The notes below the pieces were generated by a model. It saw nothing but the letters and a program-made list of their open reading frames with translations. It was not told the origin of the DNA and did not search any database. Position numbers and translations under genes: made by a program. Positions 1 through 7,642 of a stretch of DNA of 64,000 bases are shown here, one piece after another (the first letter of the stretch is position 1; each line of letters opens with the position of its first letter). Where the stretch lies: contig DAOUEK010000020.1 in assembly GCA_034430425.1 (NCBI GenBank), forward strand, positions 1-64,000. The letters are read 5' to 3'. The DNA comes from WVZH01 sp034430425. GTDB lineage: Bacteria > Chloroflexota > Anaerolineae > Anaerolineales > E44-bin32.

Positions 1-1
1 T

Positions 2-37
2 TATGAAATGGTTGACGACGCAGTCAACAATCGGTAG
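2..37 (+). CDS. C-terminal tail of an upstream gene, cut by the window start
   Basis: The frame starting at base 2 reads YEMVDDAVNNR and stops at TAG (35-37). Twenty bases later there is a terminator-like hairpin, which supports a transcription unit ending here. Eleven residues are too few to name a family. The alternative is that this is chance open frame. Confidence 0.45.
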   Translation, partial: YEMVDDAVNNR

Positions 38-57
38 AATTCGAGACGCATGAATCG

Positions 58-89
58 GGGTGCCAACCGATTTGTCGGGGCACCCTTTT
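58..89 (+). terminator. intrinsic terminator of the upstream gene
   Basis: GGGTGCC (58-64) pairs with GGCACCC (79-85) around a 14-base loop and is followed by TTTT (86-89). It lies just after the TAG at 35-37 and before the start chosen for the next gene at 110. Confidence 0.6.
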
Positions 90-109
90 CCTCTGCACGC
101 GAGGTGCGT

Positions 110-598
110 ATGGGAAAAGAAAACGAAGGAACCGGGCAAGATGAAATGCAAATCGATACTATCGATTTGACAGGCGGTACGATCGAGACACTCGAGGCTG
201 AGATCGTCAACGTTACACAGGGTGGTGCGAATCAAATCACGGCTTCTGATGTCGAACTTCGCCAGGGTGGTGCTTTGCAAGTCCAGGGAGAGCAGGTGAC
301 CCTCGATCATGCGGCTGCAGGAACAGTCCGTGGAAATCTCGTCTCAGCGACCGACGGCGGCATCGGTGTGGCTGTCGGTGAGGATGTCAAACTTTACAAC
401 ACGCAGGCCGGTGTTGTAGTGGGCAGAAATATCGATGCAGAAAAGAGTTCATCGGTCATTCTGCTGGCGCAAGAAGTAAACGGCACAGTGGAGACGATGC
501 TGGATACACGCGGTGCGCTGCTGGCTGGTGTTGTATCCGGGATTACAATTGGATTGTTGTTAATTCTCGGAAGATTGTTCAGCCGACGTCGCGAATAG
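110..598 (+). CDS. hypothetical repeat-rich protein with C-terminal membrane anchor
   Basis: No family recognised; 162 residues. The body (about residues 10-130) is a run of short, hydrophobic-polar alternating units rich in Gly, Val, Thr and Asp (IDLTGGTIETLEAEIVNV, then several similar units). This is the texture of a parallel beta-helix or bactofilin-like fold. A single hydrophobic segment near the C-terminus (GVVSGITIGLLLILG) is followed by a short basic tail, FSRRRE, so the repeat domain probably hangs from the cytoplasmic face as a tail-anchored protein. The ATG at 110 is chosen because GAGGTG lies just upstream. An in-frame ATG at 50 overlaps the terminator hairpin and has no ribosome site. 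It precedes rplY by 79 bases. Function unknown. Confidence 0.75.
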   Translation: MGKENEGTGQDEMQIDTIDLTGGTIETLEAEIVNVTQGGANQITASDVELRQGGALQVQGEQVTLDHAAAGTVRGNLVSATDGGIGVAVGEDVKLYNTQAGVVVGRNIDAEKSSSVILLAQEVNGTVETMLDTRGALLAGVVSGITIGLLLILGRLFSRRRE

Positions 599-627
599 AA
601 GGTTAAAGCAATCTGCAACGATACCAT

Positions 628-670
628 GGAGCGAGGGTAACCCATTCGGGGTGAGAGGCGCTCCGGAGGA
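628..670 (+). promoter_or_regulatory. hairpin in the rplY leader abutting the ribosome binding site
   Basis: GGAGCG (628-633) can pair with CGCTCC (659-664), and the interior can form ACCC/GGGT. The outer stem ends exactly where the Shine-Dalgarno GGAGGA (665-670) begins. A structure stacked against the SD of a ribosomal protein gene could control translation, but I know of no described leader of this shape for L25 in this phylum. It may be incidental. Confidence 0.3.
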
Positions 671-676
671 TCTAAA

Positions 677-1342
677 GTGAGTGAAGTAATTCTACATGCT
701 AAGAAAAGAACGGTAACCAGAAGTAAAGTAAAGACGCTCCGCAACGTGGGGATTTTGCCGGCTGTCGTGTATGGCGCAGGTATCGAGTCAACACCTATCG
801 AACTCGATCTGCGAGAAACATCCAAGGTCCTTGCGCATGTCGGTGCATCAACATTGATTTCATTGAAGCTCGAAAATGCCAATCACCAGGTTCTCTTGCG
901 AGATGTTCAACGCGACTACATTCGAGGAGATATTCTGCATATCGATTTCCTCAAGGTTTCGATGGATGTTGTTATTCGGACAGAGGTCCCACTTGAATTG
1001 ATCGGCGTATCTCCTGCCGTTAAAGAACTGGGCGGCCTTCTCGTTAGTGGCTTAAGCGAGATCGAAGTCGAAGCGTTACCCGGAAATTTGCCGGATAGGA
1101 TTGAAGTGGATATCTCCTCGATCGAAAGCATGGATGATGTGATTACCGTCGCCGATCTCGAAATCGGTGAAGGTATTCAAGTCCTCACGAGTGAGGATGA
1201 AGTCCTGGCCAGTGTTGTGTATCAAGAGGAAGAAGAGATCGAAGAGGAAGTGGAAGAACTGGTCGAGGTCGAGATGGAGCCGGAACTCGTCGAGCGTGGA
1301 AAACGCGAGGGTGATGAGGAGTTCGAACAAGCCGGAGAATAA
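677..1342 (+). CDS. rplY: 50S ribosomal protein L25/general stress protein Ctc
   Basis: 221 residues, the long Ctc/TL5 form of bL25, which binds 5S rRNA in the large ribosomal subunit. The N-terminal L25 beta-barrel is seen in residues 1-90 (RTVTRSKVKTLRNVGILPAVVYG, with the family G-x-x-P-A-V-V-Y-G motif; HQVLLRDVQRD; ILHIDFLKV). The C-terminal Ctc domain (about 95-185) contains EVEALPGNLPDRIEVDIS. The last 35 residues are an extremely acidic Glu-rich tail, common in bacterial Ctc proteins. The start is GTG at 677, preceded by GGAGGA at 665-670. A strong terminator follows. Family assignment is secure. Confidence 0.97.
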   Translation: MSEVILHAKKRTVTRSKVKTLRNVGILPAVVYGAGIESTPIELDLRETSKVLAHVGASTLISLKLENANHQVLLRDVQRDYIRGDILHIDFLKVSMDVVIRTEVPLELIGVSPAVKELGGLLVSGLSEIEVEALPGNLPDRIEVDISSIESMDDVITVADLEIGEGIQVLTSEDEVLASVVYQEEEEIEEEVEELVEVEMEPELVERGKREGDEEFEQAGE

Positions 1343-1374
1343 ACGTACGCTTCGGAAAACCGATCCATCCAGGC

Positions 1375-1408
1375 GCGGAGTGGTTGGAAATGCCACTCCG
1401 CGTTTTTT
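1375..1408 (+). terminator. intrinsic terminator after rplY
   Basis: A perfect 9-bp stem GCGGAGTGG (1375-1383) / CCACTCCGC (1393-1401) is followed by G and six T. It separates rplY from the convergent Nudix gene and overlaps the last bases of that gene. Only the + strand has the T-run. Confidence 0.9.
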
Positions 1409-1985
1409 ATTGCGGAGATTTCAGAAGACTCAGAAGGTTTAACGTGATACGCGCCGTTGCTCCCCAGATGATCTCCCCTTGATAGGGTTTAAAGTAGTAT
1501 ACCGAGATGCTGCCGCCAGGGATGGGATAGTTCCGTTCGCGGATTTCAAGATTGTTTTTATCCGCCAACCAGTCGAGGGAAACACCAAAGACATTTGCCA
1601 CTTCATTGCGGTTAAGGCGCAGTTCATACGGCCAGGGGAATACCCCTATGATGGGTGTGATGACGAATTGTGTGGTCGTCAGGAGCGGGTCGAGCATACC
1701 AAGGATATCAATATCTCTGGGGTGAATGCCGATTTCTTCCTGCACCTCTCGAAGCGCTGCTTGGGTGGGACTTTCGTCTTCAGAATCGATCACACCACCA
1801 GGAAAGGATACTTGCCCTCTGTGTGACTCGACATATTCCGTGCGGCGAGTGAAGAGCAAATGCCACGTATCTTGATCCTGGTACAGCGGCAATAAAACCG
1901 CAGCCGGTTTTGCGATCCATTCGGTGTTGATTTTCGGCTGCTGCTGTAGCAGGCGGCTTTGAAGCTTTTGACGTACATTTTCCAT
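1407..1985 (-). CDS. Nudix hydrolase, CoA pyrophosphatase-like (NudL/YeaB type)
   Basis: 192 residues. The Nudix box GX5EX7REXXEEXG is visible as GGVIDSEDESPTQ then ALREVQEEIGI, and it is preceded by the UPF0035/CoA pyrophosphatase signature (LLFTRRTEYVESHRGQVSFPGG spans it). Family members hydrolyse CoA and its derivatives to 3',5'-ADP and phosphopantetheine, with the Glu residues of the box binding Mg2+. It is the last gene of a minus-strand run and starts 14 bases after the zinc-ribbon gene stops. No good Shine-Dalgarno is seen, so it is probably translated by coupling. Substrate preference is inferred from the signature only. Confidence 0.9.
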   Translation of the reverse strand: MENVRQKLQSRLLQQQPKINTEWIAKPAAVLLPLYQDQDTWHLLFTRRTEYVESHRGQVSFPGGVIDSEDESPTQAALREVQEEIGIHPRDIDILGMLDPLLTTTQFVITPIIGVFPWPYELRLNRNEVANVFGVSLDWLADKNNLEIRERNYPIPGGSISVYYFKPYQGEIIWGATARITLNLLSLLKSPQ

Positions 1986-1999
1986 AGGGCGAGTAGATG

Positions 2000-2587
2000 T
2001 TAATTATCTGATAGTCGGCTGCCGCAGTACGCACACATCGCATGCTGCTGCTCGAACCATTCCACTTCGTCGGGGTGAACATTCCCACCGCAATAGGGGC
2101 ATTTTGCCGGTAGGCTTCGTCTATCGGCGGAACCTGCATTTGCTGCTAGCGTTAATCCATGTTTGGAAAGCAGCGATTGGATTTCGCATTCGATCGATGC
2201 TGCTTCTGCAGGTAAACCTTTATCTCGAAGCTCGGTTAGAATCCGCCGACCGAGGTTGGGCAGGCGAGCAATTTGATTTGTCTCCGCCATAAGCATCAAA
2301 CCCTGACGGATATGATCCAATCCGGATTTAACTTCTTCCGCTTCAATCAGGGCACGACCTGCCTGTAAATTCAATTGGGCGGCACGTGGAATCCCGCGTT
2401 TCGCAGCAGCATCCGCGAGTTCAGAAAATATTGCAGCTGCTTCCAAGGATTTACCCTGCGCCAGAAGCGCATGCGCGGCTTGCAGTTTCTCTACAACGAT
2501 TTTTGCTGCTCGCCGTCGAATCGGAGGGCGGTACGGTGGGGGGAATCTTCGTCTTGGTGGCAGTATCGGGCGACGGAACCGTGGCAT
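2000..2587 (-). CDS. hypothetical protein: Pro/Arg-rich N-terminus, helical repeats, C-terminal zinc ribbon
   Basis: 195 residues with no named family. Residues 1-27 are almost only Pro, Arg and Phe, strongly basic, and may contact nucleic acid or membrane. Residues 28-150 look like TPR-style helical pairs (AHALLAQGKSLEAAAIFSEL). The C-terminus has a treble-clef or ribbon zinc site: Cys163-x2-Cys166 (CPYCGG) and Cys185-x2-Cys188 (CAYCGS). The ATG is preceded by an excellent site, AAGGGAGG. It lies between trmI and the Nudix gene on the same strand. A scaffold or adaptor role is only a guess. Confidence 0.8.
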   Translation of the reverse strand: MPRFRRPILPPRRRFPPPYRPPIRRRAAKIVVEKLQAAHALLAQGKSLEAAAIFSELADAAAKRGIPRAAQLNLQAGRALIEAEEVKSGLDHIRQGLMLMAETNQIARLPNLGRRILTELRDKGLPAEAASIECEIQSLLSKHGLTLAANAGSADRRSLPAKCPYCGGNVHPDEVEWFEQQHAMCAYCGSRLSDN

Positions 2588-2669
2588 CGTTTTCCTCCCT
2601 TAAATCTTGTTGTTAACAAGAATGCCATTGTTTCAGGGATGTAAAATTCGTGCAAGTTGTATTTACGGG

Positions 2670-3461
2670 CTATATCTCCAATGGAACGATGGCTCTTGCG
2701 AATATAAGATAGCCAGTGTGGGCGACCATGCGGTCGACCGGACGCAGACGCTCGGGAACGGGTTTGTAGAAACGCAGCAAGATTTCACATACATCGATGA
2801 GTTCAAAGGCGTGCGTCGACAGGCTGCGAAGGATAGCGGCGACCTGGTTTGTTGTTGGTACGATCATGCCAAGCGTCCCTCCATCTGCCAGGGCTGCACG
2901 TGCTTGTTCCAGGTATATCTCAGGGGCAGGGAGATCGAGGAACAAGGCTTCGATGTCGGTCTCTTCGAAGCCTTCTTCGATGTCTTTCAATTTCAATTCG
3001 ACGCGTTCTTCCAGGCCAACGCGCTCGAGGTTCTTTTGCGCAAGATTTTGCATGTCTTTACGCCGGTCGTATGAAATCACTTTGCCGTCCGGGCCCACAA
3101 ACCAGGCGAGCGCCAGCGTCAGTGAGCCCGATCCGGTCCCTGCTTCGACGACGGTCTTCCCGGGTGTTACCGACAGCCGCAATAAGATATATCCTATGTC
3201 TTTGGGATAGATAATCTGGGATTTGCGTTTAATATACAGCAGTAAATCCCGCAGAGTCGGTTCGAGAACGAAGAAACGCATATCGAGGTGGCTGCGGATC
3301 TCAGAGCCCCAGGGAATGCCAATGATGTCGTCGTGCGCCAGGATTCCGCGATGGGTTTGCACTTGATCACCTTTCTTTAGCTGGACAAAAAGGTGCTTGT
3401 GGTCGCTCGATACGATCATTGCCAGATCGTTTTCATTGATACTACGCAAGTCGGACTCCAT
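2670..3461 (-). CDS. trmI: tRNA (adenine-N1)-methyltransferase, TrmI family
   Basis: 263 residues from the chosen ATG. TrmI methylates A58 (and A57 in some lineages) in the tRNA T-loop using SAM, as a homotetramer. Visible marks are the family THRG motif (QTHRGILAHDDIIG) in the N-terminal domain, the IIYPKDIGYIL segment, SAM motif I VVEAGTGSGSLTLALA, and the DLPAPE motif of the catalytic centre. The open frame extends upstream to in-frame ATGs at 3542 and a possible start at 3581. I chose 3461 because homology to the family starts there and because a TATAAT on the minus strand (3541-3546) overlaps the 3542 ATG, placing transcription start downstream of it. Confidence 0.9.
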   Translation of the reverse strand: MESDLRSINENDLAMIVSSDHKHLFVQLKKGDQVQTHRGILAHDDIIGIPWGSEIRSHLDMRFFVLEPTLRDLLLYIKRKSQIIYPKDIGYILLRLSVTPGKTVVEAGTGSGSLTLALAWFVGPDGKVISYDRRKDMQNLAQKNLERVGLEERVELKLKDIEEGFEETDIEALFLDLPAPEIYLEQARAALADGGTLGMIVPTTNQVAAILRSLSTHAFELIDVCEILLRFYKPVPERLRPVDRMVAHTGYLIFARAIVPLEI

Positions 3462-3540
3462 TATGGTGATCCACTCGGATAATACTCTCGTCCAGGGAGA
3501 CCTTTCGGATGCGGATCTACGCTCGGTGTATGTGTCATTC

Positions 3541-3546
3541 ATTATA
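3541..3546 (-). promoter_or_regulatory. candidate -10 element upstream of trmI
   Basis: On the minus strand the sequence reads GCTATAATG. A perfect TATAAT sits 80 bases before the preferred trmI start; the -35 at 17-bp spacing (TTACCC) is weak. If real, the mRNA would start near 3533 and the ATG at 3542 could not be used. Confidence 0.35.
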
Positions 3547-3577
3547 GCGGGTATACCTTGATCGGGTAATGTATAAA

Positions 3578-4225
3578 TCAAGTCGTGGGCTTTTTTGCCC
3601 TAAAGCGTAGTACCTCTGCACGCGGCAGACGAACATGCTCGAGTTTGGGGATAAAACCCATTTCTTCGAGTGGTTCCTTCCATTGATCTCCAGGGCCACC
3701 AGACTGGCCGGTGACCCGATACAGCCAATCTGCCAGGCGGTCTTGAATGCCTCGTCCGGTAATGCGTTCGACGGAGATGACAATCAGTTCTCCACCGGGT
3801 TGTAAAACTCTCCGGATCTCATCCAGTGTTTTCTTTTCGAGGATATATTCGCTGGGGAAGGTTGCAACAACAGTGGCGAATGTATCCGACGACAGGGGAA
3901 TGCGTTGGGCTCGAGCACGTATAATAGCGGGTTGGAACCCTTGTCGTCGGAGTCTTCTCGCGGCGATACGCGTCATCTCTTTGGATGCATCGAGCGCAAC
4001 GGCGTCATAATCCTTAAGAAGAAAATCAAGCAGCAGGTGGCCGGGTCCATGACCAAGTTCGAGAATGGGGCATTCCAGACGATCGTGATCGGCTGCGGAC
4101 TGCCATGTTTTCCACTGGCCCATCGATGTCGTCCAGGCCACCAAATCATACGCCCAGGCGAAAGTTGTATAGAGGTGTTTGAAGAAAAAGCGCAGGAGAT
4201 GAGCCAACCAGGGCTTCAAACTCAT
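3578..4225 (-). CDS. class I SAM-dependent methyltransferase, small-molecule/lipid type
   Basis: 215 residues. The Rossmann methyltransferase core shows motif I ILELGHGPGHLL (residues about 54-65), the acidic end of strand 2 (AVALDASKEM), motif II/III region AQRIPLSSDTFATVVATFPS, and IRRVLQPGGELIVISV as post-II. The first 40 residues are basic and aromatic and may bind membrane. This layout resembles UbiE/Methyltransf_11 enzymes, but the acceptor cannot be read from sequence. Its ATG overlaps the stop of the ChbG-like gene (ATGA), so the two are translationally coupled. Confidence 0.85.
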   Translation of the reverse strand: MSLKPWLAHLLRFFFKHLYTTFAWAYDLVAWTTSMGQWKTWQSAADHDRLECPILELGHGPGHLLLDFLLKDYDAVALDASKEMTRIAARRLRRQGFQPAIIRARAQRIPLSSDTFATVVATFPSEYILEKKTLDEIRRVLQPGGELIVISVERITGRGIQDRLADWLYRVTGQSGGPGDQWKEPLEEMGFIPKLEHVRLPRAEVLRFRAKKPTT

Positions 4226-5058
4226 GCCAGCGCCTGTTGAAATGTTGTCAGTACGATCCCGGATTTTTGGATTAACTGGCCAATCATCGGATCGGTCAGG
4301 ATCTCGAATTCCTTTTGACGCGGTTTAGCATAGCCGCTGGTGGCGCACAATTCCTCATCCACGAAACCAGGATGACACATCAATTCGCTTATCCCCTCAG
4401 GAAGCGAGTGCAAGATACTCGACAGGTGATCCAGACTGACACCGGGACCAAAGAAGCTGGAGATAAAGTGATCGGGATGGAAGATACCGGCCTCGTCGAG
4501 TGCACCAAGCGCATGATGGCGAACGAAGTCCGTTGAATCTATGGGCAATGCGTCAAGCAGTACCTCATCCGGAATATCCGTGGGATTGGGAAGGCGTACG
4601 CCGCAGCCATATTCCTTTGCCAAACGGAGGGAAAGGGACCAGAGATCCGGGGATGCCAGGGCTATGTGATGATGGGAATCCAGATGATCCAGCACAACAC
4701 CGCAATTCAGGAAGGCCTCGATTTGCATCCGCCATTCATATTCGACATCATTGCCTGTGATTTCATCCGTGTGGTGAAAGTAGAAATCCTTCGACTGGAA
4801 ACCGCCTTGCGAATCTGTGATGGAGGTCACTTTCGCTTCGGGGGAAAGTGGTTCGCCGAAGGTTAAGTTTAAATGGACACCCAGGCCAAGCGTTGGAGTC
4901 TCTGCTTTGACCAGCCGCACGGCTTCCAAGGCACCTGGAAGGTTCATCATGACGGTTGTCGTGGAGACAATACCTTCACTGTGGGCTTGACGGATACCGT
5001 TCGAGACGTTTTTCGTCCGACCATAATCATCGGCATTGACGATCAGCTTTTTCAGCAT
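4222..5058 (-). CDS. ChbG/HpnK (YdjC) family carbohydrate deacetylase
   Basis: 278 residues. This metal-dependent deacetylase family removes N-acetyl groups from chito-oligosaccharides (ChbG) or related amino sugars, and from a hopanoid intermediate (HpnK). Signatures: NADDYG at residues 8-13 (catalytic and metal Asp), GVHLNLT (metal His), DSHHH, and SELMCHPG near the C-terminus. Length is typical. It lies 10 bases after mgtE and overlaps the methyltransferase gene by 4 bases, so it is part of the NIL-mgtE operon by position. The true substrate is unknown. Confidence 0.9.
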   Translation of the reverse strand: MLKKLIVNADDYGRTKNVSNGIRQAHSEGIVSTTTVMMNLPGALEAVRLVKAETPTLGLGVHLNLTFGEPLSPEAKVTSITDSQGGFQSKDFYFHHTDEITGNDVEYEWRMQIEAFLNCGVVLDHLDSHHHIALASPDLWSLSLRLAKEYGCGVRLPNPTDIPDEVLLDALPIDSTDFVRHHALGALDEAGIFHPDHFISSFFGPGVSLDHLSSILHSLPEGISELMCHPGFVDEELCATSGYAKPRQKEFEILTDPMIGQLIQKSGIVLTTFQQALA

Positions 5059-5068
5059 GTGTTTGGAA

Positions 5069-6421
5069 TCATTTCAGATACGGCAAGTAATATGTTGCCA
5101 AACCCAGGAAAAGGGCGAAACCCGCGCTGTCGGTGACCGTCGTTACCAACACGGAAGAAGCAAGAGCCGGATCCATATTCAATGCTTTTAACATTAAAGG
5201 AATCGTTGTGCCGACGATGCCGGCGATGAATATGTTGCCGAGCAGCGCCAAGCCGAGGACGAAACCCAGGGTTGGATTGCCTTTCCAGAGATACACTCCG
5301 AGCCCGGCGACGAGCCCCACGGCCGTTCCTTGCAGCAGGCCGGTTATAGCTTCCTTGAGGATCGTGCGCCAAGAGTCGCGCAATTGAATTTCTCCCAGGG
5401 CGATTGCGCGTACCATGATCGCAAGGCTTTGTGTGGCTGAATTTCCGCCCAGGCCGCTGACAATGGATTGAAAAACGGCGAGCAAGGCGACCTGTGCGAT
5501 GATCTCTTCAAAGCGAGAGATGACCCATGAGGCGAAGAACGCCGTCGCTGCACTTACCAGCAGCCAGGGCAATCTGCGTTTGACCGACAGCCGTATTGGA
5601 CTTTCGACGGAAAGCCCTGGATCTGTCACATTCGCCAGACGATAAATATCTTCTGTTGCTTCCGCTTCAAGTACATCCATTAAGTCGTCGTAGGTGATAA
5701 CACCAGCAAGGACTCCCTTTTCTGTCACAACGGGTAAGGCTGCCAGATCGTACCGAACCATCAATCGAGCGGCGTCCTCCTGATCGGCATCTGTGGTTAC
5801 ATGAACAACGTCATGATCCATGATCGTCTCGATGCGCGTGTGTGGATCGGCGATAACCAGTTCGCGCAAGCCGACGATCCCCACCAGGCGCCCTTCGTGG
5901 TCGATGACGTTTAAGTAATACGGTGTCTCTTCGTCCGGGCTGAGCCCTCGAAGATATTCGATGGCTTCAATCGTAGTGGCGTTTGGCTGTATGGCGATAA
6001 ACGAAGTGGTCATCAATCCACCGGCTGTCTCGTCCGCGTGCTCCAGCAGGGGACGGACTTCTTCTGCATCCTCCATTTCGGCAAGTACTTCCGCAGCTAA
6101 CTGCGGTGAGATGTCGCCGAGGACATCTGCTGCCTCATCGGGCTCCATCTTGTCGAGCACGTCCGCCAAACGTTCTCTCGCAAGCCCTTCAGCGACGTCA
6201 GCAGCTTCCGGGTTCTCAAGTTCCTCCAGCAAATCAGCGGTCGTGGAAACATCCAGTCTGGGAAGAATGGATGCCTGCTCGGTATCATTCAAATCCGAAA
6301 ACGCTTCGGCTCGGTCTGCAGGATGCAAGCGAATCAGGGCGGCAATTGCATCGAGAACTTTACCCGATTCCAATGCGTTTCGAATTTCATCAATGGTGAG
6401 GTCGATTTGTGATTCTTCCAT
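5069..6421 (-). CDS. mgtE: magnesium transporter MgtE
   Basis: 450 residues, the usual size. It is a homodimeric Mg2+ channel of the cytoplasmic membrane, gated by intracellular Mg2+. Domain order: acidic helical MgtE N domain (about 25-130, many Glu/Asp), two CBS domains (about 135-255, ITYDDLMDVLEAEATEDI at the end), plug helix, then five membrane helices (about 285-450). The pore region carries SGLGGNSATQS and the MDPALASS and TVTDSAGF motifs of the family. It starts 9 bases after the NIL-domain gene. There is no room for a long M-box-type Mg2+ riboswitch: the predicted leader is about 57 bases and lies before the NIL gene. Confidence 0.96.
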   Translation of the reverse strand: MEESQIDLTIDEIRNALESGKVLDAIAALIRLHPADRAEAFSDLNDTEQASILPRLDVSTTADLLEELENPEAADVAEGLARERLADVLDKMEPDEAADVLGDISPQLAAEVLAEMEDAEEVRPLLEHADETAGGLMTTSFIAIQPNATTIEAIEYLRGLSPDEETPYYLNVIDHEGRLVGIVGLRELVIADPHTRIETIMDHDVVHVTTDADQEDAARLMVRYDLAALPVVTEKGVLAGVITYDDLMDVLEAEATEDIYRLANVTDPGLSVESPIRLSVKRRLPWLLVSAATAFFASWVISRFEEIIAQVALLAVFQSIVSGLGGNSATQSLAIMVRAIALGEIQLRDSWRTILKEAITGLLQGTAVGLVAGLGVYLWKGNPTLGFVLGLALLGNIFIAGIVGTTIPLMLKALNMDPALASSVLVTTVTDSAGFALFLGLATYYLPYLK

Positions 6422-6430
6422 GAGATTGCC

Positions 6431-6655
6431 TCAGTCTGATCGAACGATTTCGATGCCCTTTTCTTCCAAGAATTCAATCGCGTTGTTCAATTCATTCGTT
6501 TCGCCGCTCAATTCCACTTCCAGCCAACCTTCTTTGAGTGTGATATGTGCTTCGTGGATATTGGCTTCAATTTGGAAGCGTTTGATAAGTTGATAGAGTA
6601 TAGGCTCACTGATCAAAGATGGCGGATAAACCAGGCGAAGAACTAAGGTGCCCAT
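6431..6655 (-). CDS. stand-alone NIL domain protein
   Basis: 74 residues that make up one NIL domain (ferredoxin-like fold). It shows VLRLVYPPSLISEPILYQL at the start, an IEANIHEAHI strand and GWLEVELSG in the middle, and a C-terminal helix ending in a hydrophobic strand. NIL domains are best known as the methionine-sensing C-terminus of MetN transporters, and in ferredoxin fusions. Here the domain is alone and is the first gene before mgtE (9-base gap). The start has a strong site, AAGGAGG. A ligand-sensing role for the operon is possible but unproven. Confidence 0.88.
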   Translation of the reverse strand: MGTLVLRLVYPPSLISEPILYQLIKRFQIEANIHEAHITLKEGWLEVELSGETNELNNAIEFLEEKGIEIVRSD

Positions 6656-6718
6656 GTTTGCCTCCTTCCGCGAAATGTCACACTGTAAATTGGCCAGAAG
6701 AAGGCCATCAGGAATTTG

Positions 6719-6747
6719 ATTCTAGCATTTGAAGAATGGCGAGTCAA
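6719..6747 (-). promoter_or_regulatory. promoter of the NIL-mgtE operon
   Basis: On the minus strand TTGACT (6742-6747), a 17-base spacer ending in TGC, and TAGAAT (6719-6724). This is close to the sigma70-type consensus with an extended -10. Expected start near 6712, giving a leader of about 57 bases. Confidence 0.75.
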
Positions 6748-6792
6748 AAGCCCTTGACGGAGGTGGCAATCCTTTCTTCCCACCATTCATGC

Positions 6793-6826
6793 AAACAGGC
6801 CGCCCGGATTTCACTCGGACGGCCTG
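6793..6826 (-). terminator. terminator-like hairpin after the YugP-type protease gene
   Basis: On the minus strand an 11-bp stem with one G-T pair (6816-6826 with 6796-6806) is followed by TTTG. The T-run is short. The 239-base gap 6656-6895 otherwise holds only the promoter at 6719-6747. Confidence 0.55.
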
Positions 6827-6895
6827 GCTGTGGATATGTTTCAGTATGTGGATGGCTTACATTTTAATAATTTCCTACTTCGTCTGATGCAGCGT

Positions 6896-7603
6896 TTACC
6901 GGCGTCTTCTGCTGCCCCCGCTGACGAGACTAATCCAGTACAGCAGCTGTAATATAGCGGCCGCTAAAGCGGCAACGTAGGTAAAGGCGGCTGCATTCAA
7001 GACGGCATTGACACCCTGCTTCTCTTCTTCGGAGCGGATTATTCCACTACTGGAAAGCAATGCCCGTGCTCTGGAAGACGCGTTTAGTTCCACGGGCAGC
7101 GTAGCGAGGGAAAAGACCGCGCCGAGTGCAAAAGCGCCCACACCCAGCCATGCCAGTTGCGTGCCAAAAGCCGTTCGAATAAAAAGACCAGCTACGATGA
7201 GAATCAATCCCAATCGTGAACCGATATTCACAGCGGGAACAAGTGCTGCCCGGAAACGCAGTGGTAGATAGCCTTGTTGATCCTGAAGTACGTGTCCGAT
7301 CTCGTGGGCAGCGATGGCTAGGGATGCCACGGATTGTCCCTGGGCAACATCTGGCGAAAGTTTGAGGGTCTTTGAGCGAGGATCGTAATGATCGCCGAGC
7401 GGCGTGGGTGTTCCTTCCAGACGGACATTGTGTAGATTCCCGTAGTTGAGTAATCTTTTCGCTGCCTCTGCACCGGACATCTGGTTGAGATTGCTTACCT
7501 GACTCCATTTGCGATAGGTCGCGTTGACCCAGAATTGTGCCAGCATGACGAGCAAAAAGGCAGGGATCATGTAGACGAAATATGTTGAATCCCAGGCAAA
7601 CAT
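6896..7603 (-). CDS. membrane-bound zinc metallopeptidase, YugP type
   Basis: 235 residues. The HEIGH motif (His100-Glu101, His104) in ASLAIAAHEIGHVLQ provides the zinc ligands and catalytic Glu. Membrane segments flank it: residues 8-27, then about 125-145, 148-168 and 210-230. The family is a conserved Zn-dependent membrane protease of unknown physiological target. It follows the S41 protease gene by 39 bases with no promoter visible between, so the two are probably co-transcribed. Confidence 0.9.
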   Translation of the reverse strand: MFAWDSTYFVYMIPAFLLVMLAQFWVNATYRKWSQVSNLNQMSGAEAAKRLLNYGNLHNVRLEGTPTPLGDHYDPRSKTLKLSPDVAQGQSVASLAIAAHEIGHVLQDQQGYLPLRFRAALVPAVNIGSRLGLILIVAGLFIRTAFGTQLAWLGVGAFALGAVFSLATLPVELNASSRARALLSSSGIIRSEEEKQGVNAVLNAAAFTYVAALAAAILQLLYWISLVSGGSRRRR

Positions 7604-7642
7604 CTTATCTTCTCCCTTCGTATGGAAATACCATTGATTGAG

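Noticed and set aside
50..109. Upstream ATG extending the first gene by 20 codons
   Set aside because: It overlaps the terminator hairpin at 58-89 and has no ribosome site, while ATG 110 has GAGGTG.
5961..6593. Long open frame opposite mgtE, rich in Ser and Ala
   Set aside because: A codon-bias shadow of mgtE with no ribosome site or motif.
6656..6718. Mg2+ riboswitch (M-box) before mgtE
   Set aside because: The leader from the predicted start is only about 57 bases and lies ahead of the NIL gene; no M-box features are seen.
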